Positions 44,891-55,589 of a stretch of 64,000 nucleotides of DNA are shown here, piece after piece (the stretch's first letter is position 1; every line of letters starts with the position of its first letter). The notes beneath the pieces are model-generated. The model did not search any database, had not been told where the DNA came from, and saw only the letters and a program-made list of their open reading frames with translations. Location: assembly GCA_963921195.1 (NCBI GenBank), contig OY992536.1:91431007-91495006 (forward strand), in the 5' to 3' direction. The position numbers and the translations under genes were made by a program. This DNA is from Pegoplata infirma (lineage: Eukaryota; Arthropoda; Insecta; Diptera; Anthomyiidae).

Positions 44891-45230
44891 TTTTTTTTTT
44901 TTAATTTTTTAAAAAATCAAAAATTTTGGATTTTTTAAAAAATGGCGATGTCTCGAAAAACGTTCGATCGATTTTAAATTTTTTTTGATATTCGTGTTCA
45001 GCGTATCAATTTTTTTTTTTTATTTTCCAAAATCCAAAACTTTAATTGAAGTGCGCCACCCCTAGGCCTAGGGAAATAAAAATTGGCCCGGACATTCAAA
45101 ATCGTAAGAAAACAATGCCGGTCTGCTAAAACTCATATTTCTTTTTAAAAATCCTTAAAAAATTTAATTTAAGTTAAAAAGTTTTGGACACTGTGTAGGG
45201 TATTCGAAAATTCGGACGAGACGAGCTTTT

Positions 45231-45560
45231 TTTTGAACTTTCCATTATTCATTTATTATAACACTTTCTTTTAATTTATTAATTGAAAATTTAATTGCTT
45301 TAATGAAAATTTATCAATTTATTTGTTAATAATAAAAAAATAGTAAACAATTGTGCTAATTTTTGTAATAGACAATATAAAATTTATAAAATAAGAAGAA
45401 AAAAAAATCAAACACAAAACCAATACATTAATTAATAATTAATAGAAAAATTTAAACTGAAACTCAATTAATTGCTGGCGTCAAAATATAATAAATATAT
45501 TTGTTGTACACATTTTAATTTCAATTTCATGAACATGGGCGGGCAAATTAATGAAAAGAA
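45231..45560. other. AT-rich unassigned stretch
   Basis: Nothing recognised. Confidence 0.4.
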
Positions 45561-46350
45561 ATGCAAGTAAAATTTTGCATTGCCGAATATTTGAATACCC
45601 TACACAATGTTAAAATCAAGTAAGGAAATTATAGTCGAACAAGAACGACCATACAATACAATACACCAGAGGTTGCTGGAAAATGGTTCCAAAATTTTGA
45701 GATTTTTTTTAAAACAGTTTTTGAACTTAGGAAAGAACTACCATTTCTGGACATTTGTTGACAAATGGCGATATCTTGAAAACCGCTTTACCGATTTCAG
45801 AATCATTTTGTTATTCATTTTCAGCATGCCAAATTTAAAAAGAATACTGTATAACAAATATTTTTTTTTATTTTCCATTTTTCCAAAAAATCCAAAATTT
45901 GGTGGAAGTTTTCCAGTAATTCAAAACTCTGAACGAAGAGCGCCACGGTTTAAAATGTTCGGAATTGGCTCAAATTAAGTTTAAATAAAAAACTGTCTCA
46001 AGCTTTATGAAGGGGTTAAGGGAAAAAAATTTTGAGATTTTTTTTTAATTTCTTCAACGTAGAAAAAACCGCCAGTTTCTGCAAATTTCTATAAGCGATG
46101 TCTCCAAAACCGTTCAAACGATTTTAAATATTTTTTGATATTTGTGTTCAGTACATCAAAATTTATTAACATGATGAGTCGCAAGACATTTTTTTATTAA
46201 AATTTATTTTTTTAAATTTTCAAAAATGCATAACTTTGATCGCCAATCTGATTGGCCTTAAATTTGTATCACATTTTTTTAGGTCTACTAAAATAAAAAT
46301 TTGCCCAATGCCCTAACACTTGGGAAAATCAAAAGTTGGAGAAAAAATGT
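45561..46350 (-). repeat. D-type array, opposite orientation, with two HINE-like 3' tips
   Basis: GCAAGTAAAATTTTGCATTG + CCGAATATTTGAATACCCTA at 45561 reads as a HINE-like 3' end in reverse. A HINE-C-type tip follows at 45617 (CAAGTAAGGAAATTATAGTC). Then come D modules: 'CAAATGGCGATATCTTGAAA' (45761), 'AAGCGATGTCTCCAAAACCG' (46093), each followed by 'GATTTCAGAATCATTTTG' or 'GATTTTAAATATTTTTTG'. Confidence 0.6.
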
Positions 46351-46372
46351 CACTCTAATGAAGTAGGTACAT

Positions 46373-46745
46373 TAGGGCATCCCGTCAAATCTAAACTTTC
46401 GAAATTCTTGTTGGAATACCTGCCGAACGATCCCCACGGTCAAGCTGATTTTAGGAAAATTTATGAAAAAATTTAGCAAGGGCATTTTCAGTCGACAACC
46501 AGGGGTCAAAGTTGAAAAAAAATATGTTTTTTTAACCAAAATTCATGTCCGAGTTTTTTACCAAAATCGGGCTGAAAAATTAAGAATTTTTGCGTACTTT
46601 ATGGGAAAACTATTCCAAAAAATTCCAAAACAGCGATTTTGGTGCACATATGCAGATTTAAAAAAAAAATTAAATATTTTACCTAGAAAGTCAAAAATTC
46701 CTAATTTTTGAGCCGGCGTTTGGTTAATAAAATTCGGACGTGATA
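46373..46745. mobile_element. Foldback H2, left arm only
   Basis: TAGGGCATCCCGTCAAATCT, 'AATACCTGCCGAACGAT', 'AAATTCATGTCCGAGTTTTTT' and 'GCGATTTTGGTGCACATATG' match one arm of the foldback at 49989-50755. The second arm is absent. Confidence 0.7.
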
Positions 46746-46822
46746 TTGTGGTTTTATTAATAAATTTAATTCTGTGAACCAGAAAACTTTTCATGGGGAA
46801 AATGTTTCGACTTTAAGATATT

Positions 46823-48144
46823 ACACCGTCCGACAGCCAATATTAAACACAAACGGGATGATCCTGTTTCCTTTTAAAAGGACTTAAAAGTTTTAGAGGT
46901 CTTAATTTTGTAAAATGTTTTTTAAATATTTGTACTTATCCTAGGATGCCACTAGTGATGGCAAATGAAAGAAGAGGATCTTTCATAATTTAGCTTTTTG
47001 ATCATTTTCACATATCAGGAAAAAGGAGATAAGTTACGTCCTTTGAAAACTTTATCCTTGAATATCATTCAAAATTGGCAAAATAAATAATGGAAAAATT
47101 AGTGGAGATCCTCCTCTTTTATTTGCCATCACTAGTGGCATCCTAGGACAAGTACAAATATTAAAACAAGTAAGAAAATTATAGTCGGTCAAGACCGACT
47201 ATATAATACCCTACACCAGAGTTTCCCGGAATATGGGTCCAAAGTTCAAACATGGACTGATTAGATCTATATTTTGTTAAATCTTTAATAAGTGTAAAAA
47301 GCACTCACTACTCAATTTTGAGTTGAATAGGCTTCTTTTTGTTGACAATAAATCGTTTCAACTGAATATCGGGCGAAATTTCCACATGGGACCTAAGTCC
47401 AAAAATGGTCCGATGATAATCAGATTTGATAAGGTTATTAAAGTACGCGTTTAACATACACAAACAGAATTTTAATTAAATATTTTCTATTTGCATGAAA
47501 TTTTAGAGATTTATGTGAAAATCGGGAAGGTGGTTTGTATGGGGGCTACAAGAAGAACTGGTCCGATTTCTTTAAAATTCGGAATGGTGATTTCTGTGGA
47601 TAAAACATGTTTACCTGCCATATTTCGGAGATATACCTACTAAAATGCGGCTATTAGAGTCATTTGACCCAAAATTAAAGACGACCTTTGTATGGGGGCT
47701 AGGTCTTAATATGGGCCGATTTATTCAATTTCAATAGGGTTCGTCCTTGGGCCAAAAGAGGCTTAAGTTTCAAATTTCAAGTCAATTGATTAAGAATTGC
47801 GACCTGTATCGTGTTTACACCGTTTACATGGACAGACAGACAGACAGACGGACGGACATCGCTAAATCGATTCAAAAAGTGATTCTAAGTCGATCGGTAT
47901 ACTTAAAAGTGGTTCTAGGACAAATATTTCGGGTAGTTACAAACATGAGCACAAACTCATTATACCCTGTACCACAGTGTGGTGTAGGGTATAAAAATAT
48001 GTAATCCTTCAAAACTTTGAAGTCCTTTTAAAAGAAAACAGAAGCACAAAATGAAAAACAGTAAACGCAGTTGTACTCCAATTTGATCTCTTCATTCAAC
48101 GTATATCATCCGGTTCATGTTTAATATTGGCTGCCGGACGATAT
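46823..48144. mobile_element. MITE M2 (CACCGTCC family) interrupted by HINE-C
   Basis: Left end ACACCGTCCGACAGCCAATA; right end TATTGGCTGCCGGACGATAT. 'GGATGCCACTAGTGATGGCA', TCCTTTTAAAAGGA and CATCCTAGGACAAGTACAAA match M1 and M3. HINE-C copy C5 splits it at 47167-47993; without it the MITE is about 495 bp. Confidence 0.78.
47167..47993 (-). mobile_element. HINE-C copy C5, full length, nested in MITE M2
   Basis: The left is the 3' end in reverse: CAAGTAAGAAAATTATAGTC, hairpin GTCGGTC-AA-GACCGAC, 'ATACCCTACACCAGA'. The right is the 5' end in reverse: TATACCCTGTACCACAGTGT + GGTGTAGGGTATA. A-runs on both sides correspond to the T^T target. 827 bp. Confidence 0.88.
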
Positions 48145-48667
48145 AATAAATGTAATGACAGACATGTTTTATGTCAAATAAACATTAAAAAGTCCACTTT
48201 TATAATCTTAAACACATCACAATTACATCCGAAAGTGTTGTAAAAATTGTGATGTATTCATTTATTACTAAAGGTAATTAGCCAACAAAAATTTATTCAT
48301 GTCGCTTTTAGTTTTTTTTTTATTTTAATGAAATTACCCTGTTCACACAGGTAGCTAATTTTTATTTAAATTTTCTTTACAAAAATTACCGAGAAATACC
48401 GGGTACTATACAATTTGAAATGTTTTCACAGAAAGCTAAGTATACAGCTTCGTCGTTGATGAATTGGATGTAAAAGGGAATGCAATTTTGTTAAAAATTT
48501 TTAAAATTTTCAGGAAATAAACCTTTTCGAACTAAGCGAAAACTCAATTTTGTATTCGGTACATTTTTACTGAAACCATTTTAGAAAGGTTTTGTTAAAA
48601 AAATTTTTTAAGTGTTTAGAGAATGCATGATCACCAAACCAAATCTCTTTTTCTATAAATTTATAAT
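48145..48667. other. Unassigned stretch
   Basis: AT-rich, mostly unique sequence; nothing recognised. Confidence 0.4.
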
Positions 48668-48904
48668 ATATTCGATTAGAGTATTATTTTAGCTCGAGGC
48701 CCAAAAATCCTATTTATGATATTTTTATAACAGAATTTAGTTATTGCTTTAAAAAAGTTACTCATCTCATAGTACTTCTGTACAGATCTGTTTCACCCAT
48801 ACTACACCCTTTTTAAAACAATAAATAAACAATTTTATTTTAAAAATATCATAAACATGATTTTTTGGGCCTCGAGCTAAAATAATACTCTAATCGAATA
48901 TACA
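48668..48904. mobile_element. Foldback MITE, TTAGAGTATTATTTTAGCTC termini
   Basis: Arms of ~65 bases: TTAGAGTATTATTTTAGCTC + GAGGCCCAAAAATC, then TTTATGATATTTTTA, with complement at 48838-48898; the flanks ATTCGA/TCGAAT are also inverted. Unique ~100-bp centre. A solo end of this family (GGGCCTCGAACTTAAATAAT + ACTCTAA) lies at 55655-55680. Confidence 0.75.
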
Positions 48905-49749
48905 TATAAAGACAGAATAGTTTATAACAATTTTTTTGTAATTTAACACCTTCATTTGTTGAACTGTCAAAAAATTAAAATTTTTTTTGACACCTTAAAA
49001 ATGTCAACAAATCATCTATGAAAATCCGCCTTAATAATTTATGCAGTGTGAACACGGTGTTCACTGATTTGGATGCATATAAAAAATTACAATCTTTTTA
49101 TAGAATATCTTAAATTTTTTTTTTTTAGAAAAATATTTTAATTAAAAAAATTTGTCATGTATAACAAGTGGCAAATGACAAACATTTTTATTAGATGTGC
49201 TAGACATTTAACAAATAAAAAAAAACAATAACACACAAAAACATCACCGAAACACACGGCAAAGTAACAAAAAAATAAAATTACCAAAAATTACACTCAT
49301 AAAAAATATTATCATTCACAAAACAAAAAATCAAATAAACTCTAAGGTATTAAAACAAATGTATTCAAGTGATTTTATATTTTATGGTTTAGTTGAGATT
49401 TTGCCAATATTTATAAAAAGAATTACATGAAAATTAAGAAGAAAAAAAACTGCAATTAGACAAAACTTAAAATATGCTAACAACAATTTCCTGAGATGAA
49501 AATTAAAAGATAAAAAATACAAAAAAATAATACAGAATGAAAGGGATATTCAATACCGCCACCATATGTACCTACGGGAGAGAGTGGAACATATGTAGTT
49601 TAGACATTGTCTAAAATTTTAAGTATATTAATTCTATACGCAAGGTTGCCAGATTGTATCAATTTTTTTTGCAAAATTTTCGTGTGCCAACTTCCTCCGT
49701 GTAACAAATAGAAAAACGATTTTAGAAACAAACAAGTCAAAGATTAAAT
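48905..49749. other. AT-rich unassigned stretch
   Basis: No repeat or gene is recognised. Confidence 0.4.
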
Positions 49750-49950
49750 TCGACCCCCTTGAATCCATGAATACCCTCGATTTTTACTTTGACAATATCA
49801 TCCTAATGACAATAAAGGAAATATGACCTCGATCTAGAGTAATCTTTCTTAAAATAGAATTTATAAACAGTTTCCTGAAAATTGTTACTTAAAAATATCA
49901 TCGTAATAATGACAAAATAAATATGACCTCAAGCTAGAGTAGTGTTTCTC
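49750..49950. repeat. CTCGAGCTAG-family end, duplicated (G10)
   Basis: AAATATGACCTCGATCTAGA + GTAATCTTTCTTAAAATAG and AAATATGACCTCAAGCTAGA + GTAGTGTTTCTCAAAA lie ~105 bases apart, each preceded by 'AATATCATC(C/G)TAAT'. Two diverged copies of the family terminal block. Confidence 0.6.
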
Positions 49951-49988
49951 AAAAAAATAAAAAAATTTTGAGTGTAAAAATTATATAT

Positions 49989-50755
49989 TAGGGCGTCTTG
50001 TCAAATATATATATATTAGGATGTCCTGTCCTTTAGAATTTCGTGTTGTAATGCCTGCCAAACGATGGCAACGGAGTAGCTGATTGTGGGAAAATTTATA
50101 AAAAAAAATTTGCAATGGCATCTTCAGTCGGCAACCAGCGTTAAAATTTTATGTTTTTCGAATAAAATTCATGTCCTTTTTAATCAAATCCGGCGCAAAA
50201 ATTAGGAAAAATATTTATAAAATTCTAATATTGCAATTTTGGTCCACAGATGCTGATTTTTTAACCAAATTGGTCTTAAAAGTTGTAAAATGTTGAGTAT
50301 GTTGTGTAAAAAATATTTAAAAAAAAAAATAAAAACACGATTTCGATCAAAAAACGCTGATCAGCATTTGTGCAACAAAATCGCCGATCAGCATTTTCGG
50401 ACCAAAATCGTGTTTTTCAACTTTTTTTTCAAACTTTTGTGACTTATTTGGAAAAAAAATAGTTTTAATGTTTAAAAATTTAGCATCTGTGGACCAAAAT
50501 TTCTTTTTTCTGGAATTTTTTAAATATTTTTCTCATAATGTACACAAAAATTCCTTATTTTTGGGCCAGATTTGGTCAAAAAATTCAGACATGAATTTTG
50601 GTCTAAAACCTCCATTATTTAAGCACTGGTTACCGACTGAAGATGCCTTGCAAAATTTTTTCTACACATTTTCTCACGATCAGCTATTCCATGGCCATCT
50701 TTCGGCAGGTATTACGACACGAAATTAGAAAGTTTAGATTTGACGGGACGTCCTA
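49989..50755. mobile_element. Foldback H1, TAGGACGTCC-type termini
   Basis: The right terminus (complement) TAGTAGGACGTCCCGTCAAA matches the left TAGGGCGTCTTGTCAAAT and a second left copy TTAGGATGTCCTGTCC (50015). Arms include 'TGCCTGCCAAACGATGG' against 'CCATCTTTCGGCAGGTATT', GCATCTTCAGTCGG against CCGACTGAAGATGC, and GGTCCACAGATGC against GCATCTGTGGACC. The centre near 50375 holds CGCTGATCAGCATTTGTGC and CGCCGATCAGCATTTTCGG. Inserted in a HINE-B fragment. Confidence 0.75.
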
Positions 50756-50935
50756 CTATATATGTCAAGCTTCAGTAGCCTTAAGTAGTCTTTCGAAAGT
50801 ATATGTTCAACAGACAGACTCACTTACGGAAATCGCTAGATCGACTTAAAATCGATCGAGGATCATAAATATATCAAGTTTATGGGGTCCTAAACCAATA
50901 TTTCGAGGATGACCAACAATTATTATTGTTGGTAT
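50756..50935 (-). mobile_element. HINE-B fragment B9
   Basis: 'TATGTCAAGCTTCAGTAGCC', CAACAGACAGACTC, AAAATCGATCGAGGATCATA + AATATATC and TTTATGGGGTCCTAAACCAA are present; both ends are lost. Confidence 0.7.
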
Positions 50936-51549
50936 ACAAAAAATTACAGGGATGTTTCGATGGGGGGGGACGTGTAATGGAGGGGTAGTGTATAATGCAA
51001 GCATATTTGGTGTAGAATGCAATCATTTTCCCTTTTTTAATACAATTTTAACGTTCATTTTTTTCTGAATTAAATTTTTGATCACACAAATGTTTAATTT
51101 TTGTACTCTTGTTCAAAAAATTAAACATTTGTATGATCAAAAATCGTCGGGGAATTATTTTCCTCCTCGCCCGATTTTTACCATTTACAAACTTCATCTG
51201 TCTATGATAGGGTTGCCATCCGTCCTCTTTTCCCCGGACACCGTCCTCTTTTTTAGGGCGTCCGGGGCAGTCCTACTTCTTTTTTAGAAAGTGTCCGGGG
51301 TTGTCCTACTTTTTGCACTTTACCCGATAACATTTTTTTTATTACTTTTAAACTTTTGAATTATTTTCATCGCCATATTTTCGCTTATCAGCAGTAATGT
51401 CAACTTTTTGAGAACAAAACGCACAAAAATTAAAAAAAAAAACGCTTCAAATTAATTATATTTCGAGTAAAAATTCACTCTAGGTAGTGCGAAAATAACT
51501 ACGTTAGCATCAATTCTTATCAGCTGCTGTGTGTCTTAAAGTTTGCTGT

Positions 51550-51830
51550 CCGAAAAAAGATTTGTATATCAAAAATTTCCATTACAAATTAAAAAAAAAT
51601 AATTATTTTAAGAACATTCCTTTGAATTTCCAAAAATTCCATTTGTATTTCAGAAATTTCCAATTGTATTTCAAAAGTTTCCAGTTGTATTTATGTTTCA
51701 AAAATGTCTAAATGCTTTTCAGAAAATTCCAATTAAATATATTTCAAAAATTTATATTTCTATTAAAAATTTTTCAAATGCTTTGCAGAAAATTTTGATA
51801 TACAGATAAAATTTTTTTAAAAGCATTTAG
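51550..51830. repeat. ~21-bp minisatellite AAATTTCCAATTGTATTTCA
   Basis: About ten degenerate units. Inverted counterparts (TGAAATACAATTGGAA-type) lie at 52395-52750, so the minisatellite forms the arms of the hAT-like element interior. Confidence 0.7.
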
Positions 51831-51834
51831 TTAA

Positions 51835-52385
51835 TTATATTTTGAGTAGGTTTTTTTCTAGCTCGAGGTCATTAAAACTATGATAATCTCATATAATAAT
51901 TTTCAAGAAAAAATTTTTCTGTTTTAAATTTATTTATGTTGGTCATTTTTTGCAAGACTTAATCGACACGTGTTTCGGGATTTGTCTAATCCCATTGTCA
52001 AGATTATTTAGCAAAAAATAAAAACCCTGTACTACAAGTAGTAAAGGGTCTTTAATGACAATCGTTAGTGATCAAACTAAAATAAAAATACATATTCGAC
52101 TCTATGTCCATTGGGAATTAGAAGACGAAAATTGTACCATCGTAGTAAGGTCACGATCATCATCCCGAAACACGTGTCGACAAAGTCTTGCAAAAAATTA
52201 CCAATATAATAAATTTAAAACAGAAAAATAATTTTCTTGAAAATTATTATATGAGAATATCATAGTTTTAATTAGTAAAGGAAATAATGACCTCGAGCTA
52301 GAAAAAAATCTACTCAAAATATAATATTTTAAAGGTCGAGTACAACAATTTTTATTTTTTAATAAAAAATAATCAGAATTTGAAC
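51835..52385. mobile_element. CTCGAGCTAG-family MITE (G8), most complete copy
   Basis: Inverted ends of ~160 bases: ATTATATTTTGAGTAGGTTT, TTCTAGCTCGAGGTCATT, AAAACTATGATAATCTCATA, 'TTGCAAGACTTAATCGACAC' + GTGTTTCGGG on the left, with complement from CCCGAAACACGTGTCGAC (52174) to ACTCAAAATATAAT (52324). The unique centre has AAAACCCTGTACTACAAGTA and 'CATTGGGAATTAGAAGACG'. The right side continues with AAAGGTCGAG as in other copies, so the exact boundary is uncertain. Confidence 0.78.
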
Positions 52386-52905
52386 ATTTAGATAATTTTT
52401 AAATAAAAATGGACATTTCTGAAATACAATTGAATTATCTAAAATTCCAATTGAATTTATTTAAATTCAATAGTAATTTTCTTAAAATCATTGAGAAAAT
52501 TTTGAAATGGAAATGTTTAAAATACAAATGGAATTTTCTGAAATCCATTTAGAAAATTTTGAATTACAAATAGAAAATTCTGATATACAATTAAAATTTT
52601 TGAATTATAATTGGACATTTTTTAAAATTAACCAAACATTTTTGAATTAAAAATGAATATTTCTCATATATAATTGGAAATATAGTTAAACATTTTTTAA
52701 AATTGAAAATTTTTGAAATATAATTGGTACTTTCTGAAATAAAATTGGAAGATTTTCTTTTATGTATTTTTGTGATTTTTTTAGTCCTCTTTTTTGGATC
52801 AAATGTCCTCCTTTTTTGAGGTTGGCGTCCTCTTTTTCTCAAAATGGAAATGGCAACCCTAGTCTATGATCATAAGACACATTTGTGCCAAACTTTATTT
52901 TTAAC

Positions 52906-53260
52906 TTTAATTTCCACAGATTTCTAAAAAAATATTCAAAAATTTAGGAAGTTTCAAACAATTCTAAGAAAGCTTACAAATTTTAGAGAGTCTTAAAAAG
53001 AATAAGAAAAGTAAAATATGTATAAAATAAATGTGGCTTTTATCAAACAAATCAGAACATTTTAGGAAAATTATGAAATATTTAGAAAAATTCAGGAAAT
53101 CTTAATAAAATTCAGAATTTTTTTTTTAAATTTTAGAAAAATTCGAGAAAAATTTAAGAAATTCATGAAATCCTTTCTTCTCTCAAAATTTATGGAATCT
53201 CTTAAAAAAAAATACAACAAATTTTCAAAAATTTCAGAAAAATTCCAAAAAATCAGTTAA
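52906..53260. repeat. A-rich degenerate array (reverse of the 25960-26940 array)
   Basis: Phrases such as AAAAATTCAGGAAATC and TTTAGAAAAATTCGAGAAAA follow the HINE-A fragment, mirroring the T-rich array. Confidence 0.6.
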
Positions 53261-54885
53261 TTAGCGATATTTGCGATTAATATTTTATTAAATAAAAAAA
53301 TATTTTTTATATATTGATTAGACAATTGCTGAATTTCTATAATCTAAACTCTATTGAATATCGGTCAAAACTTCGATACCAAATCAGAAATCTTAATTTT
53401 TCGCGGAAATTATTAAAAATAATCCACTATGCACCGTTGCGTATGATTGTTATTTAAAGGCAATTACGAAATTAAGTATACGCCTTTTATACAGTTTTCA
53501 AGTCATTATAATTATAATAATAGTTCACCAACTTCAACTGCGTGTAAACAAAAATGTAGCACCAAACTAAAAAAAACCGTTCAGGATTTTGTTATGGAAA
53601 ATGTTAACTCTCATTTGTTTGATTTCATCCCATTCCGATTTTTGTTGTTAAACTGTGTTATTTTGAGCTTTTTTTAAATTTTTGTAAAATACAACTTATT
53701 TTGAAACATAATTTTCTCAATTTTTTTGAAGTTTGAGGGCCTATTGGAAGTTAGTTAATTTTTTCGTGATTTCTTAATTAAATTCAAAAATTTTAATTTT
53801 CGCTGCAAAAAATGTTTTTTTAATAAAAAAAATCTGGCACCCCTTGGTCTTACGGTATAAATCATTGATACAAATGATACTTGTACCTACATATAAGCGA
53901 CACAGTTTTGTTTTTTTAATTTTTTTTTGTTAAATAAATGAGAAAATTTCACTTTTTTAATGTAATTTTTTTTATGTCTACTACACGAAATAATTTCACT
54001 TTTTTTATTTTTCTTACTATTGCATAAACTTTAATGTGTCGTCTCTGCTTTTTTTTGTTGAAAATTCTTATGTTTGTTTTATGTCCGCAAACACAAGTTC
54101 TCATACATTATTTGAGTGTGTTCTCAAGCTGTCATTACCTCCTCGTCACCCACTGTGCAACAGCAGACAATTTGATTTGAGAGACTCGTTAGCCTACAAA
54201 TTGCTCTCTAAGTTTTTTTTATTTATCTAATGTACTTTTGTAAATTTAACATGTACTTTATGCATTTTATATTTAAAATATCTATTCAAATGCATTTTCT
54301 ATTATTTATTTTACAACATTTTTTTTTTTCTTTTTTGTTTCACTTTGATTATGTGTATGAAACTCGTATGTGGTGTGGCATGTTATTTTTAAAATTTTAA
54401 AGTTCTTATAAAAAGTCTTAAAAAAAACAAAAGATTTAAATTAGAATTTTTTTTGTGTAAATTTTATTTAGTTTAATTTTAATTAGATGTTTTTTTTTTG
54501 TTTTTACAAGTATTTTAACCTACAAAACTATATATTTTTTAAAAGAAATTTTTTGTTTTGAAATTTAGAGTTGCAATATTTTTTACAACAAAATAAAAAA
54601 TATTTTACTAAAAATGCGAGGGTTGGTATTATTGACCTTTTAGCTACTTGGCGAAATTGCCTTGAAAGGAATCAATTGTTAAAACAAGTATTTTGATTTT
54701 TGATCGATTTAGAAAAATCTGTATGTCCGTCTGTTGTTATAGAATTTTTTGCCAAAATAAAACATAGAGATAGCTGGTTTTCCCACAAAAATAATTTTTA
54801 ACGTCTAGAGCAGTTTGGTATTGAATATTAGCAAAATAGGCTTAAGGGTCTGTAAAAAAAAAAATTATTTGAAATTTTAATTTTT
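53261..54885. other. Unassigned stretch, includes the least AT-biased unique DNA
   Basis: No gene is recognised. 54060-54215 is compositionally more balanced (CATTACCTCCTCGTCACCCA) and could be old unique DNA. The 64-codon frame at 54036-54230 has no family signature. Confidence 0.45.
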
Positions 54886-54958
54886 CATTCCGTGGCTTGG
54901 TGGTTAGCGCGTTGGACTATAAGCCAGCAAGCCTGGGTTCAATTCTCAACATCAGATG
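54886..54958 (+). pseudogene. tRNA-like module (SINE head or tRNA pseudogene)
   Basis: TGGCTTGGTGG (54893-54903) resembles a pol III A box and GGTTCAATTCT (54936-54946) a B box, correctly spaced. GTTGGACTATAAGCCAGC resembles an anticodon arm with one base missing, and CTGGG-TTCAATT-CTCAA a T arm with one mismatch. The acceptor strands (CATTCCG, CATCAGA) do not pair, so a functional tRNA is unlikely. A tRNA-derived SINE head is the better guess; its body would extend into 54959-55100 and possibly beyond the element at 55101. Confidence 0.6.
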
Positions 54959-55100
54959 GATCTGCAACAACTGTTCAAAAAAATAACAAAACGCGTAACT
55001 GCAGTGTTGCCATATTGAAGCATTTCTATCTTTCAAATCGTTCATTTCTCTTTTATCCCCTTTTCGAAAGAAGCAGAACGGTTATATTAGTAACGAATTA

Positions 55101-55589
55101 AGGCCGTTTGTCACGATTACACTGAGTCGTATGATTTTGTTAAACCAAAATAAAATGAAATTTGGTCTGACTGTCAAAAAATCAAACCAAAAAATATTTT
55201 CGATACATTGCTCTTTGCAACCATCACATTTCAAATAATATGAAAACAGCTGTTTAGAAAAATAAATGCTGAAAAATATAATTTGTTGCGTATTTTTTAA
55301 AAATTCATTAAAATAAGAGCCTTATAAATTAATAACCTTAACTTTCTATACTTAGTTTTTTGTTTTTATGTTTTTGGCAATAAATTAAAAAAAAAATACA
55401 TCCCTGATAAAATGAAAAGTCTCAGCTTTTAGAAATATTTCTAAAAATTACGAGTATTATACGACTGGTAAAATTTCTTCCGTATTACCGTCCGTGTCAT
55501 TACATTTCGCATGTACACGATAACATTTTTAAATTCTATACGATTTTTTGACAGATAATTTTACTGAGTCTTATCGTGACAAACGGCCT
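55101..55589. mobile_element. PIF/Harbinger-like MITE, AGGCCGTTTGTCACGAT termini
   Basis: 17 perfectly inverted terminal bases, then imperfect (TACACTGAGT against AAGACTCAGT), flanked by TTA on both sides (55098-55100, 55590-55592). 489 bp, no transposase. A 3-bp TWA duplication fits PIF/Harbinger. Joining the flanks gives GTAACGAATTAGCAGCATTG. Confidence 0.78.

Larger units (their letters stand above)
43060..45230 (+). repeat. D-type degenerate tandem array, split by HINE-A with nested HINE-C
   Basis: Modules with 'GATATCGCTATTTGAAATTTG', 'CAAATGGCGAAATCTCGAAA', AAATGGCGATGTCTCGAAAA, 'CAGTCAATGAAAA' and 'GGTGCC'-type phrases lie at 43060-43539 and continue at 44891-45230. The right edge has GTGTAGGGTATTCGAAAATT + CGGACG, resembling a HINE sub-terminal repeat and hairpin, so this may be a fourth, tandem-repeat-rich HINE-like family. 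Confidence 0.6.
51208..52861. mobile_element. hAT-like non-autonomous element, TAGGGTTGCCAT termini
   Basis: TAGGGTTGCCAT at the left, its exact complement ATGGCAACCCTA at the right (52850-52861; 12 bases), and GTCTATGA duplicated at 51200-51207 and 52862-52869. Sub-terminal GTCCTCTTTT phrases repeat at both ends (51222, 51243; inverted context at 52781-52835). The interior is a weak foldback of ~21-bp units (AAATTTCCAATTGTATTTCA and complement) and holds a CTCGAGCTAG-family MITE. No transposase. An 8-bp duplication and these ends are typical of hAT. 1654 bp. Confidence 0.85.
50941..52905 (-). mobile_element. HINE-A fragment A9, interrupted by the hAT-like element
   Basis: A G-rich block (GATGGGGGGGGACGTGTAAT), CGTCGGGGAATTATTTTCC, CGCCCGATTTTTACCATTTA and, after the insertion, GTCTATGATCATAAGACAC + ATTTGTGCCAAAC reproduce the HINE-A middle region in reverse. 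Joining 51207 to 52870 restores the family order. Confidence 0.75.

Noticed and set aside
45607..45978. A 123-codon plus-strand frame
   Set aside because: It starts in a HINE-C-type tip and crosses D modules; the other D modules do not keep the frame.
54886..54958. Functional tRNA gene (Ile UAU-like anticodon)
   Set aside because: The acceptor strands do not pair and the anticodon loop is one base short, so I list it only as a tRNA-like module.
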